64,000 nt of DNA, from NCBI GenBank assembly GCA_035688265.1, contig DASSNE010000019.1, positions 8,209 through 72,208 on the forward strand, in the 5' to 3' direction. The position numbers and the translations under genes are program-made. Every line of letters begins with the position of its first letter. Position 1 is the first letter of the stretch. The notes beneath the pieces were generated by a model. The model had not been told where the DNA came from. It worked only from the letters and a program-made list of their open reading frames with translations, and searched no databases. This document shows, piece after piece, positions 1 to 8,914 of the stretch. Source of the stretch: DASSBR01 sp035688265 (GTDB lineage: Bacteria > Pseudomonadota > Gammaproteobacteria > Natronospirales > DASSBR01).

Positions 1-1222
1 ACGCCCACAGCGCGAAGGCGAAAGCGATACAGCTGAAGACGATGCCTTTGACGCGCGCGCCGCCGTGACCCAGCACGATTTCGGCCATCGCGCAGAACAT
101 GTACGGCACCAGCACGAAGAACGTCGTCAGCAGAATGATGATGTTGAACATCGCCACCAGGCCGTGGCTGTAGTTCGCCAGGATCAGGAGCGACGCCAGG
201 ACACTGGAAAACACCATGCCGAGCACCGGCGTGCCGCGCCACGAGTTGACGGCGAACAGTTTCGGAAACAGCCCGTCCTTCGCGACCGCCTGCGGGAACT
301 GGCCCTGCATCAGCAGCCAGCCGTTGAGCGCGCCGAAGCATGAAATGATCGCCGCCACCGCAATCACGTAGCCGCCCCACGTCCCCCATAGCGCGTTGGC
401 AGCATCGGCGAACGGCGCATTCGAGTGCGCCAGCGACGCGGCCGGAATAATGCCCATGACGACAGTCGTGGCAAGGATGTAGAAGCCGGCGGCAATCGCC
501 GTGCCCAGCAACGTCGCGCGCGGGATGGTCTTCTCCGGATCCTTGACGTGACCGGCCGGCACGGTCGCGCATTCCAGTCCCAGGAAGGCCCACATCGTGA
601 ACGCGGCCGTCGTGTTGATCGATGACAACGCGGTGCCGGTGACGTGGCTGGTGGTCAGGAAGTCCGGGTTGAAATAGAAAATGCCGAACAGGGCGAGCGC
701 GAGCACCGGCGTAATTTTAAGAATCACCGTGACGAGCTGCAGGTTCCCGGCGGCCCGCACGCCCCAGATGTTGATGCCGGTCAGCACCCACACGGCCGCT
801 ACCGCGGCGAGGCCGCCGAGCAGCGGCTGGCTTGCCAGCACCGGCACGAAAACGGACAGGTAGCTGGCAAATGCCACGGCGATCGCGGCGTTGGTGCCGA
901 GGATGCTCAGCCAGTAAACCCAGGCCACGAGGAAACCGACGAAATCGCCGAACGCTTCGCGCGGATACGCATACGGACCGCCCGCCTTCGGCAGCCGCCG
1001 CGACAGGCTGCTGAATACCCAGGCCAGCAGCAGCGCCCCGACGGTGCTGAAGCCCCAGCCCCACAGGCTGTAGGCACCGTACGCCGCAAGCGACGCCGGC
1101 AACAGGAAAATGCCGGAACCCACCATGTTGCCGATGACGATCGACGTGGTGGTGGCGAGCCCCAGCCGACGTTGCGAGGTGTCGGCTGAAGATGTGGATT
1201 CGGGAGCGGTATCGACGGGCAT
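1..1222 (-). CDS. APC-family amino acid antiporter, AdiC-like (3' end outside window)
   Basis: Translating the minus strand from the ATG at 1222 gives an open frame that runs off the left edge with no stop (about 407 codons seen). It has a short polar N-terminus, then TM1 with the APC signature GNMVGSGIFLLP at residues 33-44, and about ten further hydrophobic segments. Internal motifs such as PKAGGPYAYPREAFG match the arginine/agmatine (AdiC) and basic amino acid antiporter group, so the likely role is amino acid exchange at the inner membrane. Substrate cannot be assigned from sequence alone. It is divergent from recQ, with 136 bp between the two start codons. The gene is truncated only by the window edge; I see no frameshift. 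Confidence 0.85.
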   Translation of the reverse strand, partial: MPVDTAPESTSSADTSQRRLGLATTTSIVIGNMVGSGIFLLPASLAAYGAYSLWGWGFSTVGALLLAWVFSSLSRRLPKAGGPYAYPREAFGDFVGFLVAWVYWLSILGTNAAIAVAFASYLSVFVPVLASQPLLGGLAAVAAVWVLTGINIWGVRAAGNLQLVTVILKITPVLALALFGIFYFNPDFLTTSHVTGTALSSINTTAAFTMWAFLGLECATVPAGHVKDPEKTIPRATLLGTAIAAGFYILATTVVMGIIPAASLAHSNAPFADAANALWGTWGGYVIAVAAIISCFGALNGWLLMQGQFPQAVAKDGLFPKLFAVNSWRGTPVLGMVFSSVLASLLILANYSHGLVAMFNIIILLTTFFVLVPYMFCAMAEIVLGHGGARVKGIVFSCIAFAFALWA

Positions 1223-1358
1223 GACCTGTTCGGCGGGCGTAGCAAGCGGCATTGCGCTGCGTCCTGTGGCTGCGGAGCGGGCAGTTTCTGTGTCGCCACG
1301 TCGGCTGTCAAGCTGTCGGCAGGCAATCGCCTTGCAGGAATGCTACCCTTGCGGGCGC

Positions 1359-3164
1359 ATGACGCCCGAATCCGTCCTCAAAACCACCTTTGGTTTCGAC
1401 GCCTTCCGCGGCCGCCAGGCCGACATCGTCGATGCGCTACTGCACGGTCGCGACGCGCTGGTACTGATGCCGACCGGCGGTGGCAAGTCGCTGTGCTACC
1501 AGATCCCGGCGCTGCTCAGGCCCGGCGTCGGCGTCGTGGTGTCGCCGCTGATCGCGCTGATGGCCGACCAGGTCGCGGCGCTGCGCCAGGCCGGCGTCGC
1601 GGCGGCCTTTCTCAATTCCAGCCTCGCCGCCGCCGATCAGCGCGCGATCGAACAGCAAATGCGCGGCGGCACGCTCGACCTTGTCTACATCGCGCCCGAG
1701 CGGCTGATGCAGCCGCGCTCGCTCGAACTGCTCGACGACTGCCAGATCGCGCTGTTCGCGATCGACGAGGCGCATTGCGTATCGCAATGGGGCCATGACT
1801 TTCGCCCGGAGTACATGGAGCTCGCGACGCTGGCGGAGCGTTTTCCGGACGTGCCGCGGATTGCGCTTACCGCAACCGCCGATCCGGCGACGCGACGCGA
1901 GATTGTCGAACGGCTCCAGCTCGGCGGCGCCGGGCAATTCATTCACAGTTTCGACCGGCCCAACATCCGCTACCGTGTCGCCGAGCGCGGCGGCGGCAAG
2001 GCACAGTTGCTGCGCTTCATTCGCGGCGAACACGACGGCGACGCAGGTATCGTCTATTGCCTGTCGCGCAACAAGGTCGACCAGACGGCCGCATGGCTCG
2101 CCGAGGAGGGTTTCACCGCACTGCCGTATCACGCCGGCCTCGACCACGCGACGCGTGACGCGCATCAACGCCGCTTCGTGCGCGAGGACGGCGTCATCAT
2201 CGTCGCGACCGTCGCGTTCGGCATGGGCATCGACAAGCCGGATGTGCGTTTCGTCGCGCACCTGGATTTGCCGTCCAGCATCGAAGCCTATTACCAGGAA
2301 ACCGGCCGCGCCGGGCGCGACGGCCTGCACGCGGATGCCTGGATGCTGTACGGCCTGAGCGACGTGGTCCAGCGCCGGCGGATGATCGAGCAGTCGGATT
2401 CGCCGGAGGCGCGCAAACGCGTCGAACGCGCCAAGCTCGATGCGATGCTGGCCTACTGCGAGCTGTCCGGTTGTCGCCGAACGCACCTGCTGCGCTACTT
2501 CGGTGAGCAACCCGATGGCGATTGCCACAACTGCGACACCTGCCTTACGCCGCCGGAAACGTGGGACGCGACGGAATCCGCACGCAAGCTGTTATCGGCT
2601 GTCTATCGCACCGGCCAGCGCTTCGGCGCGCAGTATCTGGTCGGTCACCTGCGCGGCGATGCCGACGCACGCGCCGAACGCTTCGGCCATACGAATCTCT
2701 CAACCTTCGGCATCGGGACAGACTTGAAGCCCAAGCAATGGCGTTCGGTGATCCGGCAGCTAACCGCACGCGGTTACCTTCAAGCCGACATCGAGGGCTA
2801 CGGCGGCCTCAAGCTGGGCGAGCGCGCGCGGCCGCTGCTGCGCGGTGAAGAAACATTGCATTTACGCCGCGACCGCAAGCCGGAAAAACAGAAGCCCTCG
2901 CGAAGCGCGGCCAAGGCACCCGTCGAGATTGCGCCCGAAGACGAAGGATTGTGGGAGGCACTGCGAACACTGCGGCGGGAACTCGCCGATCAGCAGGGCG
3001 TCCCGGGGTTTGTGATCTTTCACGACACGACGCTGCGCGAAATGGTCGCGCAGCGGCCGGCGACCGAGGACGAATTTCTGGCCTTGAACGGCGTGGGCCA
3101 AAAGAAACTTGAAGCCTACGGCGCGGATTTCATGCGCGCCATCGCCGCCCATCGACATTCATAG
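1359..3164 (+). CDS. recQ: ATP-dependent DNA helicase RecQ
   Basis: 601-residue RecQ helicase, a 3'-5' DNA unwinding enzyme acting in recombination and replication restart. Walker A TGGGKS is at residues 39-44, followed by the DEAH box with the RecQ-specific CVSQWGHDFRPEY segment. The helicase C half contains YYQETGRAGRDG. The zinc-binding region ends with CHNCDTC, followed by a winged-helix RQC region and a C-terminal HRDC domain (about 530-595). The frame is open upstream of 1359, but family alignment starts at MTPESVLKTTFGF, so the upstream part is treated as non-coding. The last 6 bp overlap the convergent ogt gene. Length is typical for the family. Confidence 0.96.
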   Translation: MTPESVLKTTFGFDAFRGRQADIVDALLHGRDALVLMPTGGGKSLCYQIPALLRPGVGVVVSPLIALMADQVAALRQAGVAAAFLNSSLAAADQRAIEQQMRGGTLDLVYIAPERLMQPRSLELLDDCQIALFAIDEAHCVSQWGHDFRPEYMELATLAERFPDVPRIALTATADPATRREIVERLQLGGAGQFIHSFDRPNIRYRVAERGGGKAQLLRFIRGEHDGDAGIVYCLSRNKVDQTAAWLAEEGFTALPYHAGLDHATRDAHQRRFVREDGVIIVATVAFGMGIDKPDVRFVAHLDLPSSIEAYYQETGRAGRDGLHADAWMLYGLSDVVQRRRMIEQSDSPEARKRVERAKLDAMLAYCELSGCRRTHLLRYFGEQPDGDCHNCDTCLTPPETWDATESARKLLSAVYRTGQRFGAQYLVGHLRGDADARAERFGHTNLSTFGIGTDLKPKQWRSVIRQLTARGYLQADIEGYGGLKLGERARPLLRGEETLHLRRDRKPEKQKPSRSAAKAPVEIAPEDEGLWEALRTLRRELADQQGVPGFVIFHDTTLREMVAQRPATEDEFLALNGVGQKKLEAYGADFMRAIAAHRHS

Positions 3165-3641
3165 CAAGGTTGTTTCGCCCCGCTCGAGCGCCAGCAGTTG
3201 CTGCTTGACCGGGAGACCACCGCCGTAGCCGGTCAGGCTGCCATTTGCGCCGATGACACGGTGGCACGGAATCACGATCGGCAGCGGATTGAGGCCATTG
3301 GATGCACCCACGGCGCGCACCGCCTTCGGTTTGCCGATGCGCTTCGCCAACGCGCCATAGGATTCGGTGCTGCCATAGGGAATATCGCGCAGCGCGCGCC
3401 AGACACTTTGCTGGAACGCGGTGCCCTCGGGCTGCAACGGCAAATCGAAGTCGCGCCGCTCGCCGGCGAAATATTCGTCGAGCTGCCGCACCGTTTCACG
3501 CAACGGCGCCTCGTCCTTTCGCCACTTGGCATCCGGCTGGCGCACGTGGCGGCCGGTCTCGAAGCTGATCAGCTTCAATGCCTCCTCATCGGCGGCGAGC
3601 AGCAGCCGACCCACCGGGCTGTTCATGTAGCGGAAATACAT
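3159..3641 (-). CDS. ogt: Methylated-DNA--protein-cysteine methyltransferase
   Basis: 160-residue suicide methyltransferase that removes O6-alkyl groups from guanine and repairs O4-methylthymine. The active-site motif PCHRV is at residues 125-129, so C126 is the acceptor cysteine. The preceding VGASNGLNPLPIVI segment is the conserved DNA-binding and asparagine-hinge region. The start at 3641 was chosen because GGAGG lies just upstream of it. It overlaps the 3' end of the ada-alkA fusion by 19 bp, so the two genes are translationally coupled in one alkylation-repair operon. Confidence 0.94.
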   Translation of the reverse strand: MYFRYMNSPVGRLLLAADEEALKLISFETGRHVRQPDAKWRKDEAPLRETVRQLDEYFAGERRDFDLPLQPEGTAFQQSVWRALRDIPYGSTESYGALAKRIGKPKAVRAVGASNGLNPLPIVIPCHRVIGANGSLTGYGGGLPVKQQLLALERGETTLL

Positions 3642-5086
3642 TTTTCCTCCGTTGCCAATCCCCATAAATGCATCGCCGCATAAGCGCGCCACGGCCGCCA
3701 CGCTTCGGCTTGCGCCAGCAGTTGTTTCGGCTCGAGCGGCTTGCCGTCGCCGGCGGCTCTCAGCAGCACCAGATCGGCGACCGGCAGCGCGTCCGGTTCC
3801 CCGAGTGCGCGCATCGCGATGTATTGGGCCGTCCAGTCGCCGATGCCGGGAATCGCCGTCAATCGTTGCAACATCTGTTCCGGCGCCGCGTCCGGCTCAA
3901 GGCGCAGTTCGCCACCGGCGATGGCCTGCCCGAGCGCCTGGATTGCCCGCGCGCGGATCGCGGGCATGCCATCCAGTTGCACCGACGCCAGGCGCGCCGG
4001 TGTCGGAAATATGCGGTCGAGCACATCGTCATCGAGCGCCAGCGGCTCGCCCAGTCGGTGCGCCAGCACGCCGGCGCGCCGGCTGGCGGCGGCGACCGTC
4101 ACCTGCTGACCCAGAATCGCGCGCACCGCCAGCTCGAATCCATCCCACGCACCGGGAATGCGCAACCCCGGGCGGTGCCGCGCCGACAGGCCCAGCAGCG
4201 CATCGTTCTGGAAGTGGCGGGCGATCGTGGCCGGATCGGCCTCCAGATCGAACAGACGCCGCACTCGCGCAACGATCCGCAACAGTGCCGTCGGCTCCGG
4301 GAAACGAATCTGCAACGTCAGCGCGCACGCGCTGGCCGCATGGCCGACGTCGATCACGCCGTGCCGGCCGCCGAGCGCGATGCTGCGACGATAGCGCCCG
4401 TCGACGACTGCTTCGACACCGGGGATCGCCCGCCGCTCCAGAAAGTCGAGGAGCGAGTCCCAGTCGTATGGCGGCCGGTAGGCGAGTTGAAAAACGTATT
4501 GACCGGGCCGGGGCGCAGTCGCAGCCTGGTGCAGCCGGCGCAGTTGCGACGGCGTGCGCGCGTAGATCTTGCGGATCTGATCGTTGAAGCGCCGGACGCT
4601 GCCGAAGCCGGCCGCCAGTGCGACCTGCGCCATCGGCAGATCGGTTTCGTCGAGCAGCTTTTTGGCGAAATGCAGCCGCCGCGTCTGCGCGACGGCCAGC
4701 GGCGACGCGCCGAGATGGCGAACGAACAAACGGTGCAGATGCCGCGGCCCGACGCCGAGGCGCGCGGCCAGCGTTTCGACATCGCCGTCGTCGAGCGCGC
4801 CCTCGGCGATCAGCCGCAGGCCGCGGTTGACGGTCGCGGATGTGCCCGACCAGGCCGGAGTGCCGGGCGCGGCTTCGGGGCGACAGCGCAAACAGGGGCG
4901 AAAGCCGGCTTCCGCCGCGGCCGCGGCGGTCGGGTAATAGCGGACATTGGCGCGCTTCGGCGACGGCGCCGGGCAGACCGGCCGGCAGTAGATACCGGTG
5001 CTTGTGACGGCAGTAAAGAAGCGACCGTCGAAGCGGGGATCGCGCGACAGGCGCGCGCTTTCACAAATAGTGTAGTCGAGTTCCAC
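3623..5086 (-). CDS. Ada regulatory domain fused to AlkA 3-methyladenine DNA glycosylase
   Basis: 487-residue fusion. Residues 1-75 form the Ada Cys4 zinc domain (C34, C38, C65, C68), which in E. coli Ada takes methyl groups from phosphotriesters and becomes a transcription activator. Residues about 85-190 are an AraC-type helix-turn-helix. Residues about 195-487 are AlkA: an N-terminal TATA-like domain, then helix-hairpin-helix PGIGDWTAQYIAMRAL and PVADLVLL with the catalytic aspartate. The acceptor domain for O6-methylguanine found in E. coli Ada is missing here but is supplied by the overlapping downstream ogt. The inferred role is a methylation-sensing activator that also excises alkylated bases. 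Confidence 0.94.
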   Translation of the reverse strand: MELDYTICESARLSRDPRFDGRFFTAVTSTGIYCRPVCPAPSPKRANVRYYPTAAAAAEAGFRPCLRCRPEAAPGTPAWSGTSATVNRGLRLIAEGALDDGDVETLAARLGVGPRHLHRLFVRHLGASPLAVAQTRRLHFAKKLLDETDLPMAQVALAAGFGSVRRFNDQIRKIYARTPSQLRRLHQAATAPRPGQYVFQLAYRPPYDWDSLLDFLERRAIPGVEAVVDGRYRRSIALGGRHGVIDVGHAASACALTLQIRFPEPTALLRIVARVRRLFDLEADPATIARHFQNDALLGLSARHRPGLRIPGAWDGFELAVRAILGQQVTVAAASRRAGVLAHRLGEPLALDDDVLDRIFPTPARLASVQLDGMPAIRARAIQALGQAIAGGELRLEPDAAPEQMLQRLTAIPGIGDWTAQYIAMRALGEPDALPVADLVLLRAAGDGKPLEPKQLLAQAEAWRPWRAYAAMHLWGLATEEKCISAT

Positions 5087-5155
5087 GTCGACAGATTACA
5101 CCAGCGGCGCATCGCTATTAGCCGTTTTCGGACCTCGATTCCCGCCGTCGCGGCG

Positions 5156-5731
5156 TCAGGTCTTCATCTCGTGGCCATGATCCCGGGCGTCCTTCAGGCA
5201 CTGCGCCTCGGTGTCCAGCGGCGGCAGGTACGGCTTCAGTTGCGCGACATCCTTCGCAAGCTGCAGGCCCTCGTCGTGCAGCACGCCGATCGGCTTGCAG
5301 ACTTTGGCGGCGACGTTCTTCGCGAACTGATCGGCGCGATGCTCGATCTTGTCCTCGGCGTCTTTGCCGTGCAGCAGCATCCCGATAGTCGCATCCCAGA
5401 CCGTATCCAGCGCGAAGTGCGCCGCGTTCAGGCCGACGTCGAGCGCCTGGTCGCGCAGCAGGCGCAGGTGCGCGACGTAGTCGCTGACCTCGCTGCGCTG
5501 CGTGTCGGACAGCGCGAGGGTCTTGTCGCCGATCCGCACGCTGCCGTCGTTGGCGGCGTGTGCGTCCGGCTTGCCATCCAGATGGAATACCGCGCCGTCG
5601 TCGTTCAGCTGGACGCCATGATTGCCGTCGCTGAACAGGTTGCTGTCGCCGTTGATCGTCACGCTCGCCTGGGCGGACGCGCAAAACAGCGCCGCCAGCA
5701 GCAGGCACGCAAACGTTATCGATTTGTTCAT
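5156..5731 (-). CDS. YggN-like DUF2884 secreted protein
   Basis: 191-residue protein with a clear N-terminal signal peptide (MNKSITFACLLLAALFCASAQA) followed by a soluble domain resembling the DUF2884/YggN family of gammaproteobacteria. The start at 5731 is supported by AGGTGA seven bases upstream; a longer open frame upstream lacks this. Two cysteines in the mature part (KVCKP and AQCLKD) could form a periplasmic disulfide. The molecular function of the family is not known. It lies between the radical SAM gene and ada-alkA on the same strand, 62 and 69 bp from its neighbours, so it may be an independent unit. Confidence 0.75.
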   Translation of the reverse strand: MNKSITFACLLLAALFCASAQASVTINGDSNLFSDGNHGVQLNDDGAVFHLDGKPDAHAANDGSVRIGDKTLALSDTQRSEVSDYVAHLRLLRDQALDVGLNAAHFALDTVWDATIGMLLHGKDAEDKIEHRADQFAKNVAAKVCKPIGVLHDEGLQLAKDVAQLKPYLPPLDTEAQCLKDARDHGHEMKT

Positions 5732-5755
5732 GATCGTCACCTCTCGGCGCCACTT

Positions 5756-5779
5756 GGTGTTGTCGTTATATATAACACC
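5756..5779. promoter_or_regulatory. AT-rich palindrome upstream of the DUF2884 gene
   Basis: GGTGTT and AACACC arms flank a perfect 12-bp palindrome, GTTATATATAAC at 5765-5776, 25 bp upstream of the start codon at 5731. In this GC-rich context it could contain the -10 element and/or an operator. No known regulator site is matched. Confidence 0.35.
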
Positions 5780-5793
5780 GATCCTGCGACCGA

Positions 5794-7428
5794 TCAAGAG
5801 GCTTCGAGCGCCTGGCGCCCGACCGGGCTGTAGAACGATTTCTCTGCGACGCCTTCAACGCACTCCTTGCCGAACCGGATCATGTGGTAGCTGACAGCCC
5901 CGACGTGGATCACGTCCTCGATCTTGCCCTGCTTGAGCGCGGGCAGCGCCATGCGCCAGAACGAACGTCGATGATCCGACCAAATGCCGACGTGCCACAT
6001 GACCTGCGCGAGAATCTTCAAGCCGTGGGCGATGTTGCGCGCGTTGACGCGCGCCTTGGTCGCCGGTAGTGGCTTGCGATTCGGATACGTATGTTCCATC
6101 TGCCACGCAAAGCGGCGGTAGATCGCCTCCGGCGCATAGGCACTCTCGATGCACGTGCGCCAGCCGTTGAGCACGGTTTCATACGGCAGCAGAAAATCGA
6201 CGTTGGATTCCCGCTCGCCCGGGTCTTCAATCAGCCGGCCTTCGCGCTCCAGCCGCGCCCATAACTGGGTGCGCGGCAGCGCCTGGATGACGTTGATCGT
6301 CAGCATCGGGATGTGCGACGCCTCGGTGAACTCGACGATGTGCTGATAGGTTTCCGGCGTGTCGGTATCGAGCCCGACGATGATGCCGGACACGACTTCC
6401 ATGCCGTAGTCGTTGATCATCTTTACCGAGTCGAGCACCGGCTTGCGCATGTTCTGCACCTTGCCCATGCCCTTGAGCCCGGCGTCCTCGGGTGTTTCAA
6501 TGCCGCAAAAAACCGTCGTGAAGTACGCTTCGCGCATCAGCTCGAGAATGTCCGACTTGCGCGTGACGTTGAGCGATGCCTCGCAGGCGAACTGTACCGG
6601 GTAGCCGCGTTCCTTCTGCCAGCGGATCAGTTCTTCGAGCAACGGCACGGTGGCTTTGGGGTTGCCGATGAAGTTGTCGTCGACAAAATAGACGCAGCCG
6701 GGGTTGCCGCGGGCGAGCATCGCGTCCAGTTCCGCCGTCACCTGCTGTGGCGTCTTCAGGCGCGGATTGCGCCCGTAGAGCGTCGGAATATCGCAGAATT
6801 CGCAGCGAAACGGGCAGCCGCTCGAATATTGAATGCTGGCCAGGAAGTAATCGTTCAGATTGAGCTGCTCGTACGCCGGCGTCGGAAACTCGGTCATCGG
6901 CAGGCGTTCGACGGTCGTATAGCGTTCCTGCTGCTCGGGGCGCGAAATATCGGCGTCGATTCGCGCGATCAGCTTGTCGGTTGCATCGCCGAGTTCGCCG
7001 ATGTGGAGCATATCGATATCCGGGTACCAGTCCGGGCAACCGGACACCGACGGGCCGCCGCCGGCCGTCAGCTTGCCGAACTGGTGGGCGCGCTCGACAA
7101 TCCGGTGAATCGACTTGGCCTGGACGTGCATGCCGGTGACGAAGACGACATCCGCCCATTTGAAATCCCGGTCCTTCGTGAGCGCCTTGTTCTCGTCGAC
7201 AAAGCGGACATCCCATTCGTCGGGCAGATAGGATGTAATCAGCAAAATGCCCTGCGGCGGCAGGAAGGCGCGCACCGACAGCATCTTGTGCGCATGCTCA
7301 AAGGTGCCGAACGAATGTGCGTAGTGCGGAAAGACGCACAAAATGCGCCGGTGGTTACGGACGCGGTTCCTGGTTGTCGCCGCGCCGGGCGAGTCTGATG
7401 TCGGGTTGCTGTTGGTGGCAGTCAACAT
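5794..7428 (-). CDS. B12-binding domain radical SAM protein (DUF4070 type)
   Basis: 544-residue protein. Residues about 28-165 are a Rossmann-like cobalamin-binding domain, but the classic DxHxxG is not obvious. Residues about 195-400 form a radical SAM barrel with CxxxCxxC at C205, C209 and C212 for the 4Fe-4S cluster. The C-terminal 130 residues resemble DUF4070. Members with this architecture are usually radical methylases; HpnP, the hopanoid C-2 methylase, shares it, but no hopanoid gene is nearby, so the substrate is left open. The start at 7428 has GGAG and AAGGA sequences just upstream. It is divergent from the MATE gene. Confidence 0.85.
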   Translation of the reverse strand: MLTATNSNPTSDSPGAATTRNRVRNHRRILCVFPHYAHSFGTFEHAHKMLSVRAFLPPQGILLITSYLPDEWDVRFVDENKALTKDRDFKWADVVFVTGMHVQAKSIHRIVERAHQFGKLTAGGGPSVSGCPDWYPDIDMLHIGELGDATDKLIARIDADISRPEQQERYTTVERLPMTEFPTPAYEQLNLNDYFLASIQYSSGCPFRCEFCDIPTLYGRNPRLKTPQQVTAELDAMLARGNPGCVYFVDDNFIGNPKATVPLLEELIRWQKERGYPVQFACEASLNVTRKSDILELMREAYFTTVFCGIETPEDAGLKGMGKVQNMRKPVLDSVKMINDYGMEVVSGIIVGLDTDTPETYQHIVEFTEASHIPMLTINVIQALPRTQLWARLEREGRLIEDPGERESNVDFLLPYETVLNGWRTCIESAYAPEAIYRRFAWQMEHTYPNRKPLPATKARVNARNIAHGLKILAQVMWHVGIWSDHRRSFWRMALPALKQGKIEDVIHVGAVSYHMIRFGKECVEGVAEKSFYSPVGRQALEAS

Positions 7429-7469
7429 ATCCTTGTCTCCAGCCGGTTATTCTTGAATTGACCGCTTTC

Positions 7470-7498
7470 ACTTTATGCGCTGGCCGGCCGAAAATCAA
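7470..7498 (-). promoter_or_regulatory. Candidate sigma-70 promoter for the radical SAM gene
   Basis: On the minus strand TTGATT (7498-7493) and TAAAGT (7475-7470) are separated by exactly 17 bp, 42 bp upstream of the ATG at 7428. Each hexamer matches consensus at four of six positions. Confidence 0.4.
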
Positions 7499-7537
7499 AA
7501 GCCGGATGTCCGACAGACTGCTATGCTGCCGCGTTCC

Positions 7538-8860
7538 ATGAGCACCGAACTCACCCATCGCGCAATCTGGCGGATCGCCGGGCCGATGATGCTGTCGAAC
7601 CTGTCCGTGCCGCTGCTCGGGCTGGTCGATACCGCGGTGGTCGGGCATCTCGACCGGCCGGCGTATCTGGGCGCGGTCGCGGTCGGCGCGACGCTGTTCG
7701 ACTTCCTCTACCTGGGCCTCAACTTTCTGCGCATGGGCACCACCGGCGTCACCGCGCAGGCAGCCGGCCGCGACGATACCGAGGCCGTGCGCGCGGCGCT
7801 GGCGCAGGCGCTGCTGCTGAGCGGGGTGCTGGCGGTGCTGCTGCTGGCGTTGCAATGGCCGCTGCGCCACATCGGCCTGACGCTGATCGCGCCGGCGCCC
7901 GCCGTGCTGCCGTATGCGCAGACTTACTTTGACATTCGCATCTGGGCGGCGCCCGCGGTACTCGCCGACTACGCGCTGGTCGGCTGGTTCCTGGGGCTGG
8001 GCAATGCCCGCGCGCCGCTTGGGCTGGTGGTGACGGTCAATGTCGTCAACGCCGCATTGGACATTGCCTTCGTCGCCGGCTTCGGCATGAATGTCGCCGG
8101 CGTCGCGCTGGCATCGGTGATCGCCCAATATTGCGGGCTTGCCGTCGGCCTCGTGCTCATGGGCCGGGCATTGCGGCGTCATCCGGCACCATGGCGCCGG
8201 GCGCGTATTTTCGACCGTGGCGCGCTCGCGAAACTGGCCGGCGTCAACGGCAACCTGTTCGTGCGCACGCTCTGCCTGATGTTCGCGTTCGGGTTCTTCA
8301 CGGCGATGGGCGCGCGCCTCGGCACGATCGTGCTGGCGGCGAACGCGATCCTGCTCAATCTGCAAAGCCTGCTGTCGTACGCGCTCGATGGCTTCGCTCA
8401 CGCGGCCGAGACATTCACCGGCCGCGCCGCGGGCCGCGGCGACTCCGCCCTGTTCAGCCGCGCCGTGCGCCTGACGCTCGGCTGGTCGCTCGGCGCCGCG
8501 GCATTGTTCGCGCTGCTGTATGCGTTGGCCGGTGGTCGAATCATCGCGCTGATGACGAGCCTGCCGGACGTGCGGGCGACGGCGCTCGCCTACCTGCCGT
8601 GGATGATCGCATCGCCGCTGGTGTCGGTGTGGGCGTTCGAGTTCGACGGCGTGTTTGTCGGCGCGACGCGGGCGCGCGAAATGCGCAACACGATGCTGTT
8701 CGCGCTCGCCTGCTACCTGACGATCTGGTACGCGACGCAGCCGTTCGGCAACGCGGGGTTGTGGCTGTCGTTCCTGCTGTTTCTCGCCGCGCGCGGAGTC
8801 TTCATGGGCTGGATTTATCTGCGCCTCGGGCGGCGCAAGCGCTTCGTGATCCCGACGTGA
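7538..8860 (+). CDS. dinF: MATE-family efflux transporter, DinF-like
   Basis: About 440 residues with twelve hydrophobic segments and the MATE N-terminal pattern IWRIAGPMMLSNLSVPLLGLVDTAVVGHL. The two-fold repeat of six segments is visible, with the second half starting near LAKLAGVNGNLFVRTLCLMF. DinF-type MATE pumps export cationic or oxidised metabolites using H+ or Na+ gradients. The chosen start (MSTELTHRAIW) fits the family; an ATG at 7523 is also possible and neither has a strong ribosome binding site. The gene is monocistronic; the next gene appears to have its own promoter. Confidence 0.88.
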   Translation: MSTELTHRAIWRIAGPMMLSNLSVPLLGLVDTAVVGHLDRPAYLGAVAVGATLFDFLYLGLNFLRMGTTGVTAQAAGRDDTEAVRAALAQALLLSGVLAVLLLALQWPLRHIGLTLIAPAPAVLPYAQTYFDIRIWAAPAVLADYALVGWFLGLGNARAPLGLVVTVNVVNAALDIAFVAGFGMNVAGVALASVIAQYCGLAVGLVLMGRALRRHPAPWRRARIFDRGALAKLAGVNGNLFVRTLCLMFAFGFFTAMGARLGTIVLAANAILLNLQSLLSYALDGFAHAAETFTGRAAGRGDSALFSRAVRLTLGWSLGAAALFALLYALAGGRIIALMTSLPDVRATALAYLPWMIASPLVSVWAFEFDGVFVGATRAREMRNTMLFALACYLTIWYATQPFGNAGLWLSFLLFLAARGVFMGWIYLRLGRRKRFVIPT

Positions 8861-8874
8861 GGCTGTCGATCCCT

Positions 8875-8880
8875 TATAAT
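8875..8880 (+). promoter_or_regulatory. Consensus -10 box ahead of the TerB-like gene
   Basis: A perfect TATAAT lies 34 bp upstream of the ATG at 8915. No good -35 hexamer is seen at the usual distance, so the promoter call rests on the -10 alone. Confidence 0.4.
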
Positions 8881-8914
8881 TGCGCCGCTTGAAGATTGGC
8901 AGGTAGGGATTTCG

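Noticed and set aside
1437..2528. Long open frame antisense to recQ
   Set aside because: Its translation has no recognisable domain and is arginine-rich shadow sequence; the plus strand carries full RecQ motifs.
3668..5833. Frame of over 700 codons antisense to ada-alkA
   Set aside because: It spans several confirmed minus-strand genes and has the composition of a high-GC shadow frame.
5794..7428. Calling the radical SAM gene hpnP
   Set aside because: Domain layout matches, but no squalene-hopene or other hopanoid gene is in the window and related families share the layout.
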